A stretch of DNA of 64,000 nt, taken from NCBI RefSeq assembly GCF_017310505.1, contig NZ_CP065957.1, forward strand, positions 1,364,001 to 1,428,000, read 5' to 3'. A model generated the notes under the pieces. The model saw nothing but the letters and a program-made list of their open reading frames with translations, was not told the DNA's origin and ran no database searches. Every line of letters starts with the position of its first letter. The stretch's first letter is position 1. This document shows, piece by piece, positions 33,093 through 42,177 of the stretch. Origin of the DNA: Methylacidiphilum caldifontis. GTDB lineage: Bacteria > Verrucomicrobiota > Verrucomicrobiia > Methylacidiphilales > Methylacidiphilaceae. Position numbers and translations under genes: made by a program.

Positions 33093-35813
33093 ATGAGATT
33101 AAGTTCTAAGCTTGTTAGGGGAACTTATGGGTTAAGAAATTTTCTTCCTCCCCAGCGTGTTGCCCTTGTGGGAGCATCGGAAAAACCTGCAAGCGTAGGA
33201 AGAGCTGTAATGGAGAATTTGATCAAATGGGGGGGTGTTTTTTATCCTGTTAATCCCTATCATAGTGAAATCTTTGGTAGAAAATCTTACCCCAATATTG
33301 AGAGCTTACCAGAATCTGTCGATTTAGCTATTATAGCGACTCCTGCCTCAACGGTCCCAGCCGTCATAGAAGATTGTGTTCGTGCCTCGGTTAAAGGGGC
33401 AGTGGTGTTATCAGCTGGTTTCAAGGAAATTGGAGAATCTGGAAGGATATTGGAAGAAAAAGTAGTGGCAATAGCCAAACAGGGAGGATTAAGGTTAATT
33501 GGTCCTAACTGCATCGGCCTTATTTTACCTCATGCTCGGTTTAATGGCACTTTTTTAACGGGAATGCCCAAAGCGGGTCATATTGCTTTTTTAAGTCAGA
33601 GTGGAGCACTTGGGGCCGCTGTTTTAGATTGGAGTTTTAGCAAAAATATCGGTTTTAGTGCTTTTGTTTCACTTGGATCTATGGCTGATGTGGATTGGGG
33701 GGATATCCTTTTTTTCCTCGCTGAGGATTCCCTGACCCGAGTAATCCTTATTTACATGGAGTCTATAGGCGATCCTTCCTCTTTTCTTTCCGCAGCAAGG
33801 CAGGTTAACTTTCAGAAGCCCATTTTAGTCTTGAAAGCCGGTAGATCAAAAGAAGGCAGTCGAGCAGCGTTGTCTCATACAGGATCGATGACGGGAAGTG
33901 ACGAGGTCTTAGATGCGGCATTTTTGAGGACAGGTGTTTTGAGAGTAGCTTCTTTTTCTGAGTTTTTTTCCTTGGCTTCTTTTTTTAGTCAAAGACCTCT
34001 TCCAGCGGGCCCTCGACTGGTCATTTTAACCAATGCAGGGGGGGCGGGTGTGCTTGCGACGGACAGGTTAGTAATCACTGGAGGCGAACTAGCCAATCTT
34101 TCAGAAACGACTATTCAAAATTTAAATGAATTTCTTCCTCAGGCTTGGAGTCATGGGAATCCGGTTGATATTATAGGGGATGCTGATGCCCAGCGTTATC
34201 ATAGGGCTTTGGACATTTTATCTAAGGAAAAAAATACAGATGGCATTCTGGTTATCCTTACCAAGCAGGCCATGACCGATCCTGAAGAGACGGCTAAGCA
34301 AGTTGTTCTTTTTGCTAAGAACTACCCTAAGCCTATTCTATGCTGTTGGATGGGGGGAGAGTCTGTTCATAAAGGAAGGGTCATACTTGAAAAAGAAGCA
34401 ATACCTACGTTTGAGTTCCCTGAAGAAGCTGCAGAGGCTTTTTCTTTTGGTTGGCTTCATAGAAAAAGCTTCTCAGCGCTCTACGAGACTCCCATGCCTG
34501 TGGGAGAGACTGATGAACTGATTAAAGCTAAAGAAAACTCCTCAGCTATTATTTATCAAGCAAAAGAAAAGAATCTAACCCTTTTAACCGAGTATGAATC
34601 TAAAAAGATTCTGCGTTTTTATGGCATTGATGTGAATGAGACCTTTTTGGCTAAAGATTCGGAAGAAGCCATTTCGATTGCAGAAGAAATTGGCTATCCG
34701 GTCGTCGCCAAACTCAATTCGACTCAGGTTACCCATAAAAGTGATATTGGAGGAGTAATCCTTGGAATATCGGATAAGGATTCCCTAAAGAGAGCGTTTG
34801 AAAAGATTAGACAGAACACCATAAAGCGGTTTTCAGAACATGCATTTGGGGGAATAACGATTCAAAAAATGATAACCGAAAAAGGGATAGAGTTGATTTT
34901 AGGGGGAAGTGTAGATCCCCAATTTGGTCCAGTTATGCTATTTGGCTCAGGGGGTGTATTTGTAGAAATTTATAAAGATAGAGCTCTTGCTTTGCCTCCT
35001 CTTACAACGGTTCTTTCTTCGATTCTTATCGGACAGACCAAAATAGCCAAGGCTTTGGATGGTTTTCGAGGAGTACCCCCCATAGATAGACAAAAACTCA
35101 ATCAGACCTTGGTGCGCTTCAGTGAGTTGCTGGTAAACGAGCGAAGGATAAAAGAAATCGATGTTAATCCCCTGTTTGTTCATGGAGAGAAGGTTATAGC
35201 TTTGGATGCAAGGATAATTCTTCATCCTTTTTCTCTGGAGGACAACTCTATTCCTTCTGCCTCTATTAGGCCCTATCCCCTGGAATATATCTGGAAGGAG
35301 ATCCTTCTAGACGGAACCAAAGTCTTGATTCGGCCCATCAAACCGGAAGACGAACCTCTCATGAGGGAATTTCATAAAGGTCTTTCCCAGGAGTCTGTTT
35401 ATTATCGTTATTTTCAAAATCTATCTTTAGAAGAACGAATTGATCACCAAAGACTTTCTCGAATATGCTTTTCGGATTACAGCATTGAAATTGTGCTAGT
35501 CGTCCAGGTTCTTTCAGCAGATCAGCCGGCTGAAATAATTGGGGTAGGCAGGCTAGGAAAATATCATGGGTTTGAAGGGGCTGAATTTGCTCTGATTATA
35601 CAAGACCGTTGGCAAAATAAGGGTCTTGGGACTCTTCTTGTTCGCAAACTCAAGGAAATAGGAAGAAAAGAAAAATTATCTTGGATTATTGGCAGAATGC
35701 TGCCTTTGAATGAATCGATGAAAAAGATCGCCGATAAAGAAGGCTTTAGTTTATATTTCGATGAATCTGCCCATGAATATATTGCAGAGCTGGATTTGAG
35801 AAAAGAACTATGA
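33093..35813 (+). CDS. ADP-forming acyl-CoA synthetase fused to a GNAT acetyltransferase (Pat/Pka-like)
   Basis: Residues about 15-460 form the CoA-binding/CoA-ligase alpha part (VALVGASEKPASVGRAVMENL, LIGPNCIGLI, LSQSGALGAAVLDW). Residues about 500-710 form the ATP-grasp beta part (LTEYESKKILRFYGIDVNETF, GYPVVAKLNSTQVTHKSDIGGVILG). The last ~165 residues are a GNAT domain (GRLGKYHGFEGAEFALIIQDRWQNKGLGTLLVRKL; acetyl-CoA loop QNKGLG). The same fusion is found in Pat/Pka protein lysine acetyltransferases, where the synthetase part is normally inactive. Here the phosphorylatable His of active acetyl-CoA synthetases is kept (H262 in SHTGSMTGSD), so synthetase activity may survive. It is 27 bases after ppsA, suggesting a shared transcript linking pyruvate/acetyl-CoA metabolism. 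Confidence 0.85.
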   Translation: MRLSSKLVRGTYGLRNFLPPQRVALVGASEKPASVGRAVMENLIKWGGVFYPVNPYHSEIFGRKSYPNIESLPESVDLAIIATPASTVPAVIEDCVRASVKGAVVLSAGFKEIGESGRILEEKVVAIAKQGGLRLIGPNCIGLILPHARFNGTFLTGMPKAGHIAFLSQSGALGAAVLDWSFSKNIGFSAFVSLGSMADVDWGDILFFLAEDSLTRVILIYMESIGDPSSFLSAARQVNFQKPILVLKAGRSKEGSRAALSHTGSMTGSDEVLDAAFLRTGVLRVASFSEFFSLASFFSQRPLPAGPRLVILTNAGGAGVLATDRLVITGGELANLSETTIQNLNEFLPQAWSHGNPVDIIGDADAQRYHRALDILSKEKNTDGILVILTKQAMTDPEETAKQVVLFAKNYPKPILCCWMGGESVHKGRVILEKEAIPTFEFPEEAAEAFSFGWLHRKSFSALYETPMPVGETDELIKAKENSSAIIYQAKEKNLTLLTEYESKKILRFYGIDVNETFLAKDSEEAISIAEEIGYPVVAKLNSTQVTHKSDIGGVILGISDKDSLKRAFEKIRQNTIKRFSEHAFGGITIQKMITEKGIELILGGSVDPQFGPVMLFGSGGVFVEIYKDRALALPPLTTVLSSILIGQTKIAKALDGFRGVPPIDRQKLNQTLVRFSELLVNERRIKEIDVNPLFVHGEKVIALDARIILHPFSLEDNSIPSASIRPYPLEYIWKEILLDGTKVLIRPIKPEDEPLMREFHKGLSQESVYYRYFQNLSLEERIDHQRLSRICFSDYSIEIVLVVQVLSADQPAEIIGVGRLGKYHGFEGAEFALIIQDRWQNKGLGTLLVRKLKEIGRKEKLSWIIGRMLPLNESMKKIADKEGFSLYFDESAHEYIAELDLRKEL

Positions 35814-35844
35814 TTGCTTGTGAAAAACCAAGGACTAACTGGCC

Positions 35845-35916
35845 TGCGCGGTACAGGGATTGAACCTGTGACCTCTCGCGTGTGAAGCGAGCGCTCTCCC
35901 ACTAAGCTAACCGCGC
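35845..35916 (-). tRNA. tRNA-Val (anticodon CAC)
   Basis: On the minus strand GCGCGGT pairs with ACCGCGC, with discriminator A. The D arm is TAGCTTAGTGGGAGAGC, the anticodon arm CTCGC-TTCACAC-GCGAG has anticodon CAC, and the T arm contains GGTTCAATCCC. The CCA end is not encoded at the expected place. It should decode GTG valine codons. Confidence 0.93.
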
Positions 35917-36057
35917 TATGGCTGGAGAAAAAATAAATATTTAACTCATTGTAGTAGATTAAAGTTTGTCTTTCAAAAGAATTGTCTTTTTCACTAAAGA
36001 AAATTCTTTTTGATTTCTCTTTTGTTGAAGTCAACATAGTAGTAACAAAAAAAGAGT

Positions 36058-36930
36058 ATGTCTAAAAGAAGCCTTGGAAAAGGTCTTAGTGATTTGATTA
36101 ATCCTAAATCTCTCTTTTCATCTCAGCCTAGCGAAGAATTAGGAGAAAAAATAAGCATGTTAAAGCTGCAAAGTATCCTCCCTAATCCTTATCAACCTAG
36201 AAAAGAGATCCATGAAGAAGAATTGGAGGAGTTGGTTCAATCCATAAAGGAAAAAGGCGTACTCCAACCTATAATTGTCAGGCAACTCAAAGAAGATTGT
36301 TTTGAGTTGATCGCTGGAGAAAGAAGATGGAGATCGGCAAGAAAAGCTGGACTTGAAGTTATCCCTGCGATTGTAAGAAAAGTTTCTGACAGCGATCTCA
36401 TAGAGCTGGCTTTGGTAGAAAACCTTCAGCGGAGCGATCTTAACCCCATTGAAGAGGCCAGAGGTTATGCCCTGATGATCGAAAAATTTGGGTTGACCCA
36501 GGAAGCTGTAGCCCACAGGCTTGGGAAAAATAGAGTAACGGTAGCTAATTCTCTAAGGCTATTGAGCCTTTCGCAACCTGTACAAGAGCTTATTGAAAAG
36601 GGTATTCTCAGTCAAGGTCATGGAAAAGTTTTACTCGGTATTGTTGATCAAAAGCTGCAGGAGAAAATCGCTCAAAAAATAGTTAAAGAAGGCTGGTCGG
36701 TAAGGAAAACTGAGCAATTTGTTGGTAGCTATGAGAGCAGAAGAAAAAAACATGACCAAGTCAAAGAGAATCAATCAGTTCCATTTAAAACTATTGAAAC
36801 AGAGCTCTGTTCAAAATTAGGTTCAAAAGTGAAAATCAGAGGAGATAAAAATTCAGGAAAAATTGAGATTGCTTTCAATTCTCTTCAGGATCTTCAGCGG
36901 GTTCTTTCTTTCCTTGGAATAACTTTTTAA
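36058..36930 (+). CDS. parB: ParB/Spo0J chromosome partitioning protein
   Basis: ParB binds parS sites, loads SMC and works with ParA to segregate the origin region. The N-terminal nuclease/CTPase-like domain contains LQSILPNPYQPRK and LIAGERRWRSARKAGLEVIPAIVRK. ELALVENLQRSDLNPIEEARGYALM is the ENLQR box, and the helix-turn-helix is at RLGKNRVTVANSLRLLSL. The C-terminal dimerisation part is short. It opens with SKRSLGKGLSDLI, the ParA-interacting motif. No parA gene lies in the window, and I saw no obvious parS site. The 3' end overlaps the convergent CAP gene by 56 bases. Confidence 0.93.
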   Translation: MSKRSLGKGLSDLINPKSLFSSQPSEELGEKISMLKLQSILPNPYQPRKEIHEEELEELVQSIKEKGVLQPIIVRQLKEDCFELIAGERRWRSARKAGLEVIPAIVRKVSDSDLIELALVENLQRSDLNPIEEARGYALMIEKFGLTQEAVAHRLGKNRVTVANSLRLLSLSQPVQELIEKGILSQGHGKVLLGIVDQKLQEKIAQKIVKEGWSVRKTEQFVGSYESRRKKHDQVKENQSVPFKTIETELCSKLGSKVKIRGDKNSGKIEIAFNSLQDLQRVLSFLGITF

Positions 36931-37471
36931 AAAAAAGAGGCAATCGAGCTGAAGAAGAATTTTCTCTACTTATAACTGATGCTCCGTTAAAAACGACGTA
37001 ACCGGTCCTTCCATTTTCTGCTGCGCCTATGCCTGCTATTTGAATGCTTTCATCCAGTAAATTTTTTCTATGACCAGGACTTTTTTGCCATGCCCTGACC
37101 GTTTCCTCTGGATCGAGACCTTCGGTTGAATAATGAAGGTTTTCATTGATTGAACCCCATCCTTCCTCTTGGACAATTTCTTTTAAAGAGCTCAAGGAAC
37201 GATGCACAAGTTTTTTTTCCTGAGCGATATGTTCTGCCCACTGTTGGCTGATTTTATCAAGAGCAGGATTAGAAGCCAGGGAATGGAGGTTATGCTCCTG
37301 GCGGAATTGGTTAATGAGAAGGAGGGTTTTATGCCTAAATTCTTCCAAATTAAAGGATGAAGAAGGACTATTTTCCGAGGTCATTTGTCCACATACACAA
37401 AAAGGAAAAAGAAAAATAGACCAAAATATTTTATAGCTTACCGTCCTAAATCGTGTTTTCTTTTCATTCAT
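36875..37471 (-). CDS. Secreted CAP/SCP-domain protein
   Basis: From the ATG at 37471 the protein begins with an export signal (about residues 10-26; SIFLFPFCVCG could also be a lipobox-like Cys). The earlier in-frame start at 37510 would add 13 residues before it. The CAP domain is recognised by LINQFRQEHNLHSLASNPALDKISQQWAEHIA, HRSLSS, ENLHYST and HRKNLLDESIQIAGIGAAENG. The conserved His and Glu residues of the CAP cavity (H in VHRS, E in NENLH, H in PGHRKN) are present. Such proteins may bind sterol or lipid or act in the wall; the role here is unknown. It overlaps parB at the tail. Confidence 0.85.
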   Translation of the reverse strand: MNEKKTRFRTVSYKIFWSIFLFPFCVCGQMTSENSPSSSFNLEEFRHKTLLLINQFRQEHNLHSLASNPALDKISQQWAEHIAQEKKLVHRSLSSLKEIVQEEGWGSINENLHYSTEGLDPEETVRAWQKSPGHRKNLLDESIQIAGIGAAENGRTGYVVFNGASVISRENSSSARLPLFFKKLFQGKKEPAEDPEEN

Positions 37472-37560
37472 AGAGCAGTAACTATGATGAGGGAAATTGA
37501 GGGTCATCACAAGACCAGAAAATGCATTAAAATTTGTAGAAAAGAAAAAATGGGTAAAAG

Positions 37561-39348
37561 ATGGGAAGAAAAATTCACATCTTGGCAGAAGATGTAGTGA
37601 ATCAAATCGCTGCGGGGGAAATCATCGAAAGACCCGCTTCGATTTTAAAAGAACTCTTAGAAAATTCAATAGATGCTGGGGCAACCCAAATCGATGTTGA
37701 AACTCGTTCTGGAGGTATATCCTGGATCAAGGTCAAGGATGATGGGTGTGGAATGAACAAAGAAGATGCTTTTCTCTCGTTAGAAAGGCATGCAACAAGC
37801 AAGCTTTACAGTTTGAATGACTTCTCAAATCTTATGACTTATGGATTTCGTGGAGAAGCACTTCCGGCCATTGCATCAGTCACCAAATTTACGTTAGCTA
37901 CCCAAGAAAAAGATAGTCCAGAAGGAGTGATTATTGAAGTCCATGGGGGGAAAATTGTTCGGGTGGAGCAAACTGCTGGATTAGCAGGAACTTCAGTTAC
38001 GGCTAGTTCTCTTTTTTATAATTTGCCTCCTCGGCTCAAGTTTTTGAAATCTCCTCAAACCGAGCTTTTGCATCTTCAAAGGCAGCTTATTTTAGCAGCT
38101 CTCTCTCATCCTGAGATTGGCATTCGATACAGCCATAGCCCAGGAGGTAAAGGACAATGGGAAAAAGGCGAAGATCTTTGGACAAGAATCAGTTCTGTTT
38201 TAGGAGAGGAATGGGCAAAAGAACTTTGCTGGATTGATAAGGAAGGGGAAGGATTTAGGATTTATGGGGCTGTGAGTAAACCTGGTGTAGGAAGACCTTC
38301 TCGAGAAGATATGTTCTTTTTTGTTAATAAAAGGGCAATAGAATCAAGAAGTTTTTATCTGGGAGTAATCGATGCTTATCGCAACTCTTTAATGAAAGGA
38401 CTCTATCCTCTTTGTGCTCTTTATGTAGAAGTCAATCCCGATGAGATCGACATCAACGTGCATCCCACAAAAAAGGAGGTCCGTTTTAAAAGGGAATATG
38501 CTTTTAGAGATTTTGTATACAAAGCTATTTTAGAAAAACTTTCCACAGCTAAGCTCTTTTCGAATCAGGTTGTTGAAGAACAAATCGATGAAAAAATGCT
38601 CCCAGAGAATTCAAAAGGCTTTACTCAATTACATCCTTGTATAACGGCGAAAGCCGAGAACGAAAAGCTCTTTGATAGGGAACACCGCTTTCATGCCAGG
38701 GCTATTGAAGATAACCAAGGGAAAGAAAACAGTGTTGAATACAAGGTTATCGGTCTTTTTTGCTCCCTTTACATTGCTATCGAAACCATTGATGGGATTA
38801 TATTGATTGACCAGCATGCCGCACACGAAAGGGTATTGTTTGAAAAAATGCTTTTGGAGTTTGAATCTTTTAAAAAACAGTCACAAAAGTTACTTGCCCC
38901 CTGTCTTTTAAAGCTTTCTTCAGCTGAGGCTGAGGTGCTATCAAATTGTCTTAGCTGGTTTGAGAAGCTTGGTTTTGAGATCCGTCCCTTCGGGCTTTGT
39001 ACTTTTCTTTTGGAATCCATCCCTAGTGGAATAAAAAGAACCGACTATGAACAGTTTTTTCGAGAAGTTATCGCAGAGTTAGTGGAAACAGACAGGCAAA
39101 ATAAAACGGCCCGTTTTTTTTGGCATAGAGACATTGCCCTAGCTGTGTGTCGACAAGCCATAAAATCGGGAGATCCATTGACTAAAGAAGAACAAGAAGA
39201 GTTAGTTAAAAGCCTTTTTTCTTGTCAATTTCCCAACACCTGTCCTCATGGAAGACCAACTTGGATAAAAATCAACTACAAAGAAATTGAAAGCCGTTTT
39301 GGACGATCTGGTCCCTCAGGCTGTGCAATGAAGGGACAACTTCTATAA
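37561..39348 (+). CDS. mutL: DNA mismatch repair protein MutL
   Basis: The N-terminal GHKL ATPase has RKIHILAEDVVNQIAAGEIIERPASILKELLENSIDAGA, DDGCGMNKED and GFRGEALPAIASV, the ATP-lid motifs. The C-terminal endonuclease motif DQHAAHERVLFE is present, together with CPHGRPTW near the end, so it belongs to the nicking-type MutL found in bacteria that lack MutH. The ATG at 37561 begins right at the conserved start. MutS is not in the window. Length 595 aa is normal. It ends five bases before the convergent ychF. Confidence 0.95.
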   Translation: MGRKIHILAEDVVNQIAAGEIIERPASILKELLENSIDAGATQIDVETRSGGISWIKVKDDGCGMNKEDAFLSLERHATSKLYSLNDFSNLMTYGFRGEALPAIASVTKFTLATQEKDSPEGVIIEVHGGKIVRVEQTAGLAGTSVTASSLFYNLPPRLKFLKSPQTELLHLQRQLILAALSHPEIGIRYSHSPGGKGQWEKGEDLWTRISSVLGEEWAKELCWIDKEGEGFRIYGAVSKPGVGRPSREDMFFFVNKRAIESRSFYLGVIDAYRNSLMKGLYPLCALYVEVNPDEIDINVHPTKKEVRFKREYAFRDFVYKAILEKLSTAKLFSNQVVEEQIDEKMLPENSKGFTQLHPCITAKAENEKLFDREHRFHARAIEDNQGKENSVEYKVIGLFCSLYIAIETIDGIILIDQHAAHERVLFEKMLLEFESFKKQSQKLLAPCLLKLSSAEAEVLSNCLSWFEKLGFEIRPFGLCTFLLESIPSGIKRTDYEQFFREVIAELVETDRQNKTARFFWHRDIALAVCRQAIKSGDPLTKEEQEELVKSLFSCQFPNTCPHGRPTWIKINYKEIESRFGRSGPSGCAMKGQLL

Positions 39349-39352
39349 AGGT

Positions 39353-40453
39353 TTAAACATTAAAACGAAACTCGATAATTTCTCCATCACCCACGATATA
39401 ATCCCTGCCTTCAATCCTTATCTTTCCCGCTTCCCTAGCTTTAGCAAAAGAGCCATACTTAATAAAATCTTCATAGTAAAGACATTCAGCAGCAATGAAA
39501 CCTCTTTCAAAATCAGAATGAATGACCCCAGCTGCCTTAGATGCCGTATCACCTGCACGTATCGTCCATGCACGGGTTTCTTTGGGCCCTGTTGTAAAAA
39601 ATGTTCTTAATCCCAACAGCTTGTATACCCTCTGTATAAGATTATCACATCCGGAATCCGTGAGGCCTAAAGAAGCCAGGTATTCTTTTTTTTCTTGGAT
39701 TTCAAGTTCGTTGAGTTCTGCTTCAAGTTGAGCAGAAAGAATGACATATTCATAGAAGGGATTTTTTCCCACATAATCGATAACCTTCTTTACAAATGGA
39801 TTGTTTTCTCCCAGCTGAAGTTCGGTTTCATGAACATTGCAAACTAATAGAACAGGCTTAGCTGTCAACAGGCAAAGACTTTTTATTTGGCTCAACTCTT
39901 CAGCCTTTAAACCTATAGAAAAGACAGGTGTTCCTTGAGCCAGAAAAAAGGATAGTTTTTCCAGAAGAGAAAGATCGCAAAGTACCTTCCCCTTGGAAAG
40001 ACTCCCTTTTTTGGCTTTCTCCAGCTGTTTTTCTACGCTTGCATAATCAGCAAGCGAAAGCTCAGTAAGGATAATGTCAAGATCCTCTACTGGATCTATG
40101 TTTCCTGAGACATGATGAATTTCGCTACCCCCAAAACAGCGAAGCATCAAAAGAATCGCATCGACTTCCCGAATATGACTCAAGAATTGATTGCCTAAAC
40201 CTTCTCCCTGACTTGCTCCTTTTACAAGTCCTGCAATATCAACAACCTTAATTGCAGCGGCAATGATATTTGCTGATTTTGAAAGCTGAGCCAGTTCTTC
40301 AAGCCTATTATCCGCAACTGTAACAATGCCAACATTAGGGTTAATTGTACAAAAAGGATAATTGGCGGCTTCAGCTTTTTTGCTCTTTGTAAGGGCATTA
40401 AAAAGAGTGCTTTTACCCACATTAGGTAATCCGACAAGGCCTGCTTGTAACAT
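39353..40453 (-). CDS. ychF: Ribosome-binding ATPase YchF (Obg-family GTPase-like)
   Basis: The G1 loop is GLPNVGKSTLFNALTKS near residue 8, G3 is DIAGLVKGASQGEGLGNQFL, and the G4 position reads NVHETE rather than NKxD, as expected for YchF, which prefers ATP over GTP. The C-terminal TGS domain (TFFTTGPKETRAWTIRAGDTASKAAGVIHSDFERGFIAAECLYYEDF) is complete. It binds the ribosome and modulates translation under stress. It stands alone, tail to tail with mutL. Confidence 0.95.
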   Translation of the reverse strand: MLQAGLVGLPNVGKSTLFNALTKSKKAEAANYPFCTINPNVGIVTVADNRLEELAQLSKSANIIAAAIKVVDIAGLVKGASQGEGLGNQFLSHIREVDAILLMLRCFGGSEIHHVSGNIDPVEDLDIILTELSLADYASVEKQLEKAKKGSLSKGKVLCDLSLLEKLSFFLAQGTPVFSIGLKAEELSQIKSLCLLTAKPVLLVCNVHETELQLGENNPFVKKVIDYVGKNPFYEYVILSAQLEAELNELEIQEKKEYLASLGLTDSGCDNLIQRVYKLLGLRTFFTTGPKETRAWTIRAGDTASKAAGVIHSDFERGFIAAECLYYEDFIKYGSFAKAREAGKIRIEGRDYIVGDGEIIEFRFNV

Positions 40454-40582
40454 ATTGTAGTTTGGTTATCAATGAATTAAAATCTAGGTGAAGTTATTTT
40501 TAGAAAGTTAGAGAACTTTTTAAATCCATTATCGAATAAACAGAAAACATTCTATATTATAACTTAAATTTTGAAAATTACC

Positions 40583-41140
40583 ATGGAGAAAAGATGGTCT
40601 GAGGAATCTTTGTGGTACTGTCTTTCTATACATCCCAAAAAAGAAAAAATTGCGGTGGAAAATTTAAAAAAAGAAAATATTGAAATCTATTTTCCTCAAC
40701 TCTGTTATAGTAAAACAAGGGGTGGAAAGGTTTCTAGGGTATTGGAACCCTTGTTTCCGGGCTATCTTTTTGCTAAATTTAATCTTTACTCCAAGCTTAT
40801 TTTGGTTCGTTCTACAAAAGGGATAAAAACAGTCGTTCATTTTGGTTTCAATTATCCCATCATTCCCGAGTGTTTTATCCATGAGTTAAAAATGCATTTT
40901 GGGGCTGAGGGAATCAAGACAGTTCAGAAAAGGATTGAAGTTGGTTCAACGATTACTATCGCTAAGGGTCCTTTTCAAGGTTTTCCGGGTATTGTGCAGG
41001 GATATGTTCCAGCAAAAGAGCGAGTCAGAGTGCTTCTTGAATGGTTGGGAAGAACTGTCCAAACAGAAATCGGGATAAAAGAAATTGAGCTCAATGACTT
41101 GACCCTTTTCAAGAAGGATTTAGGGCCTTCAGATCACTAA
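40583..41140 (+). CDS. NusG-family specialised antiterminator (RfaH/UpxY-like)
   Basis: The N-terminal NGN domain starts with LWYCLSIHPKKEKIAVENLKKENIEIYFPQL, has the basic loop YSKTRGGKVSRVLEPLFPGYLFAKF, and is followed by a short linker and a KOW domain (GSTITIAKGPFQGFPGIVQGYVPAKERVRVLLEW). The protein-partner features match specialised NusG paralogues that help RNA polymerase traverse long polysaccharide operons. Housekeeping NusG sits with ribosomal protein genes, so this is a paralogue. It is followed at 41244 by two sugar-nucleotide genes, which are plausible targets. I prefer the ATG at 40583; a TTG at 40571 would add four residues. Confidence 0.8.
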   Translation: MEKRWSEESLWYCLSIHPKKEKIAVENLKKENIEIYFPQLCYSKTRGGKVSRVLEPLFPGYLFAKFNLYSKLILVRSTKGIKTVVHFGFNYPIIPECFIHELKMHFGAEGIKTVQKRIEVGSTITIAKGPFQGFPGIVQGYVPAKERVRVLLEWLGRTVQTEIGIKEIELNDLTLFKKDLGPSDH

Positions 41141-41243
41141 ATCTTTTACCAGGGCTATAGATCTAATAAGGCTTTTTTCTGTTGTCTTGATAATGGCGTA
41201 CAATGCACTTGAAAGGGCATAGAGATTGTTATACAGAAAAATA

Positions 41244-42137
41244 ATGATTGTTTTGTTTGGATCAACGGGATATGTCGGAGGATTTTTTAAAAAACTGCTT
41301 CAATCAAAAAACATTGATTTTGTTGCACCTTCCCACAAGGAAATAGACCTGCTTAATGAACGACAACTTTTAGATTTTTTCGATCGGCTTTCCGTTGATT
41401 TTATCATCAATGCTGTCGGTTATACAGGAAAGCCCAATGTCGATGCTTGCGAAGACAACAAGTTAGATTGCCTTTTAGGCAATGTTGTTATTCCTGGAAT
41501 TCTTGCAAAAATTTGTAGTCAAAAAAATATTGCCTTTGGTCATGTGTCATCGGGCTGTGTATACCAAGGGGATAAGGGAACAGGGCTTGATGGCTCAATA
41601 ATAGGGTTTCAAGAAAACGACCCTCCCAATTTTTCTTTTAGAACCTCAAACTCTAGTTTCTATAGCGGATGTAAGGCACTGGGAGAGGAAATGTTGACAG
41701 CTAGTCGTTGTTACATATGGAGATTGAGAATGCCTTTTCACTGGCAAGACCATCCTAAGAATTACATTTCAAAACTGCTCTTTTATCAACGTCTTCTTGA
41801 TGCACGCAATTCACTCTCGGAAGTTGAGGAATTTGTTAGAGCTGCTTTCGAATGTTGGGAGAAAAGATTGCCATACGGTATTTATCATATAACCAACACT
41901 GGATCGATCACGACAAGACAGATTGTAGAAAAAATTCTTGGTTCTCCCCTTGGAGCTCAACTGAAGGAGAAGGGAAAAAAGTTTCTTTTTTTTGGTAACG
42001 AAGAAGAGTTTTTAAAGCATGTTAAGGCTCCCCGGTCAAACTGTGTCCTGGATAACACAAAGTTACTGAGCAAGGGTATTCATATTAGGCATGTCGAAGA
42101 AGCTATAGAAGAAGATCTCAAGCGATGGCAATCTTGA
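41244..42137 (+). CDS. NAD(P)-dependent sugar epimerase/reductase (RmlD-like SDR)
   Basis: MIVLFGSTGYVGGFFKKLL holds the GxxGxxG loop of extended SDRs. DFIINAVGYTGKPNVDACE resembles the RmlD substrate loop (N-A-A-A-Y-T-x-V-D-x-A-E). The Ser-Tyr-Lys core is around GHVSSGCVYQGDK and SFYSGCKALGEEM. The ATG at 41244 is chosen because it opens directly with the nucleotide-binding strand; a TTG at 41226 would add six residues. It follows the antiterminator gene by about 100 bases and precedes a DegT-type gene by 40, so it probably makes a deoxy- or amino-sugar precursor. The exact product is not determined. Confidence 0.8.
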   Translation: MIVLFGSTGYVGGFFKKLLQSKNIDFVAPSHKEIDLLNERQLLDFFDRLSVDFIINAVGYTGKPNVDACEDNKLDCLLGNVVIPGILAKICSQKNIAFGHVSSGCVYQGDKGTGLDGSIIGFQENDPPNFSFRTSNSSFYSGCKALGEEMLTASRCYIWRLRMPFHWQDHPKNYISKLLFYQRLLDARNSLSEVEEFVRAAFECWEKRLPYGIYHITNTGSITTRQIVEKILGSPLGAQLKEKGKKFLFFGNEEEFLKHVKAPRSNCVLDNTKLLSKGIHIRHVEEAIEEDLKRWQS

Positions 42138-42177
42138 AGGAACAGATCTCATAAGGATATTTCCTGGAGGATACAAA

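Noticed and set aside
35564-36037. 157-codon minus-strand open frame running through tRNA-Val and the end of the acyl-CoA synthetase gene
   Set aside because: It reads through a tRNA gene and opposite a strong coding region; not a credible gene.
41140-41243. Possible ops-like element between the NusG paralogue and the sugar genes
   Set aside because: A GGCGTACAATG stretch is only vaguely like the RfaH ops sequence and could be chance.
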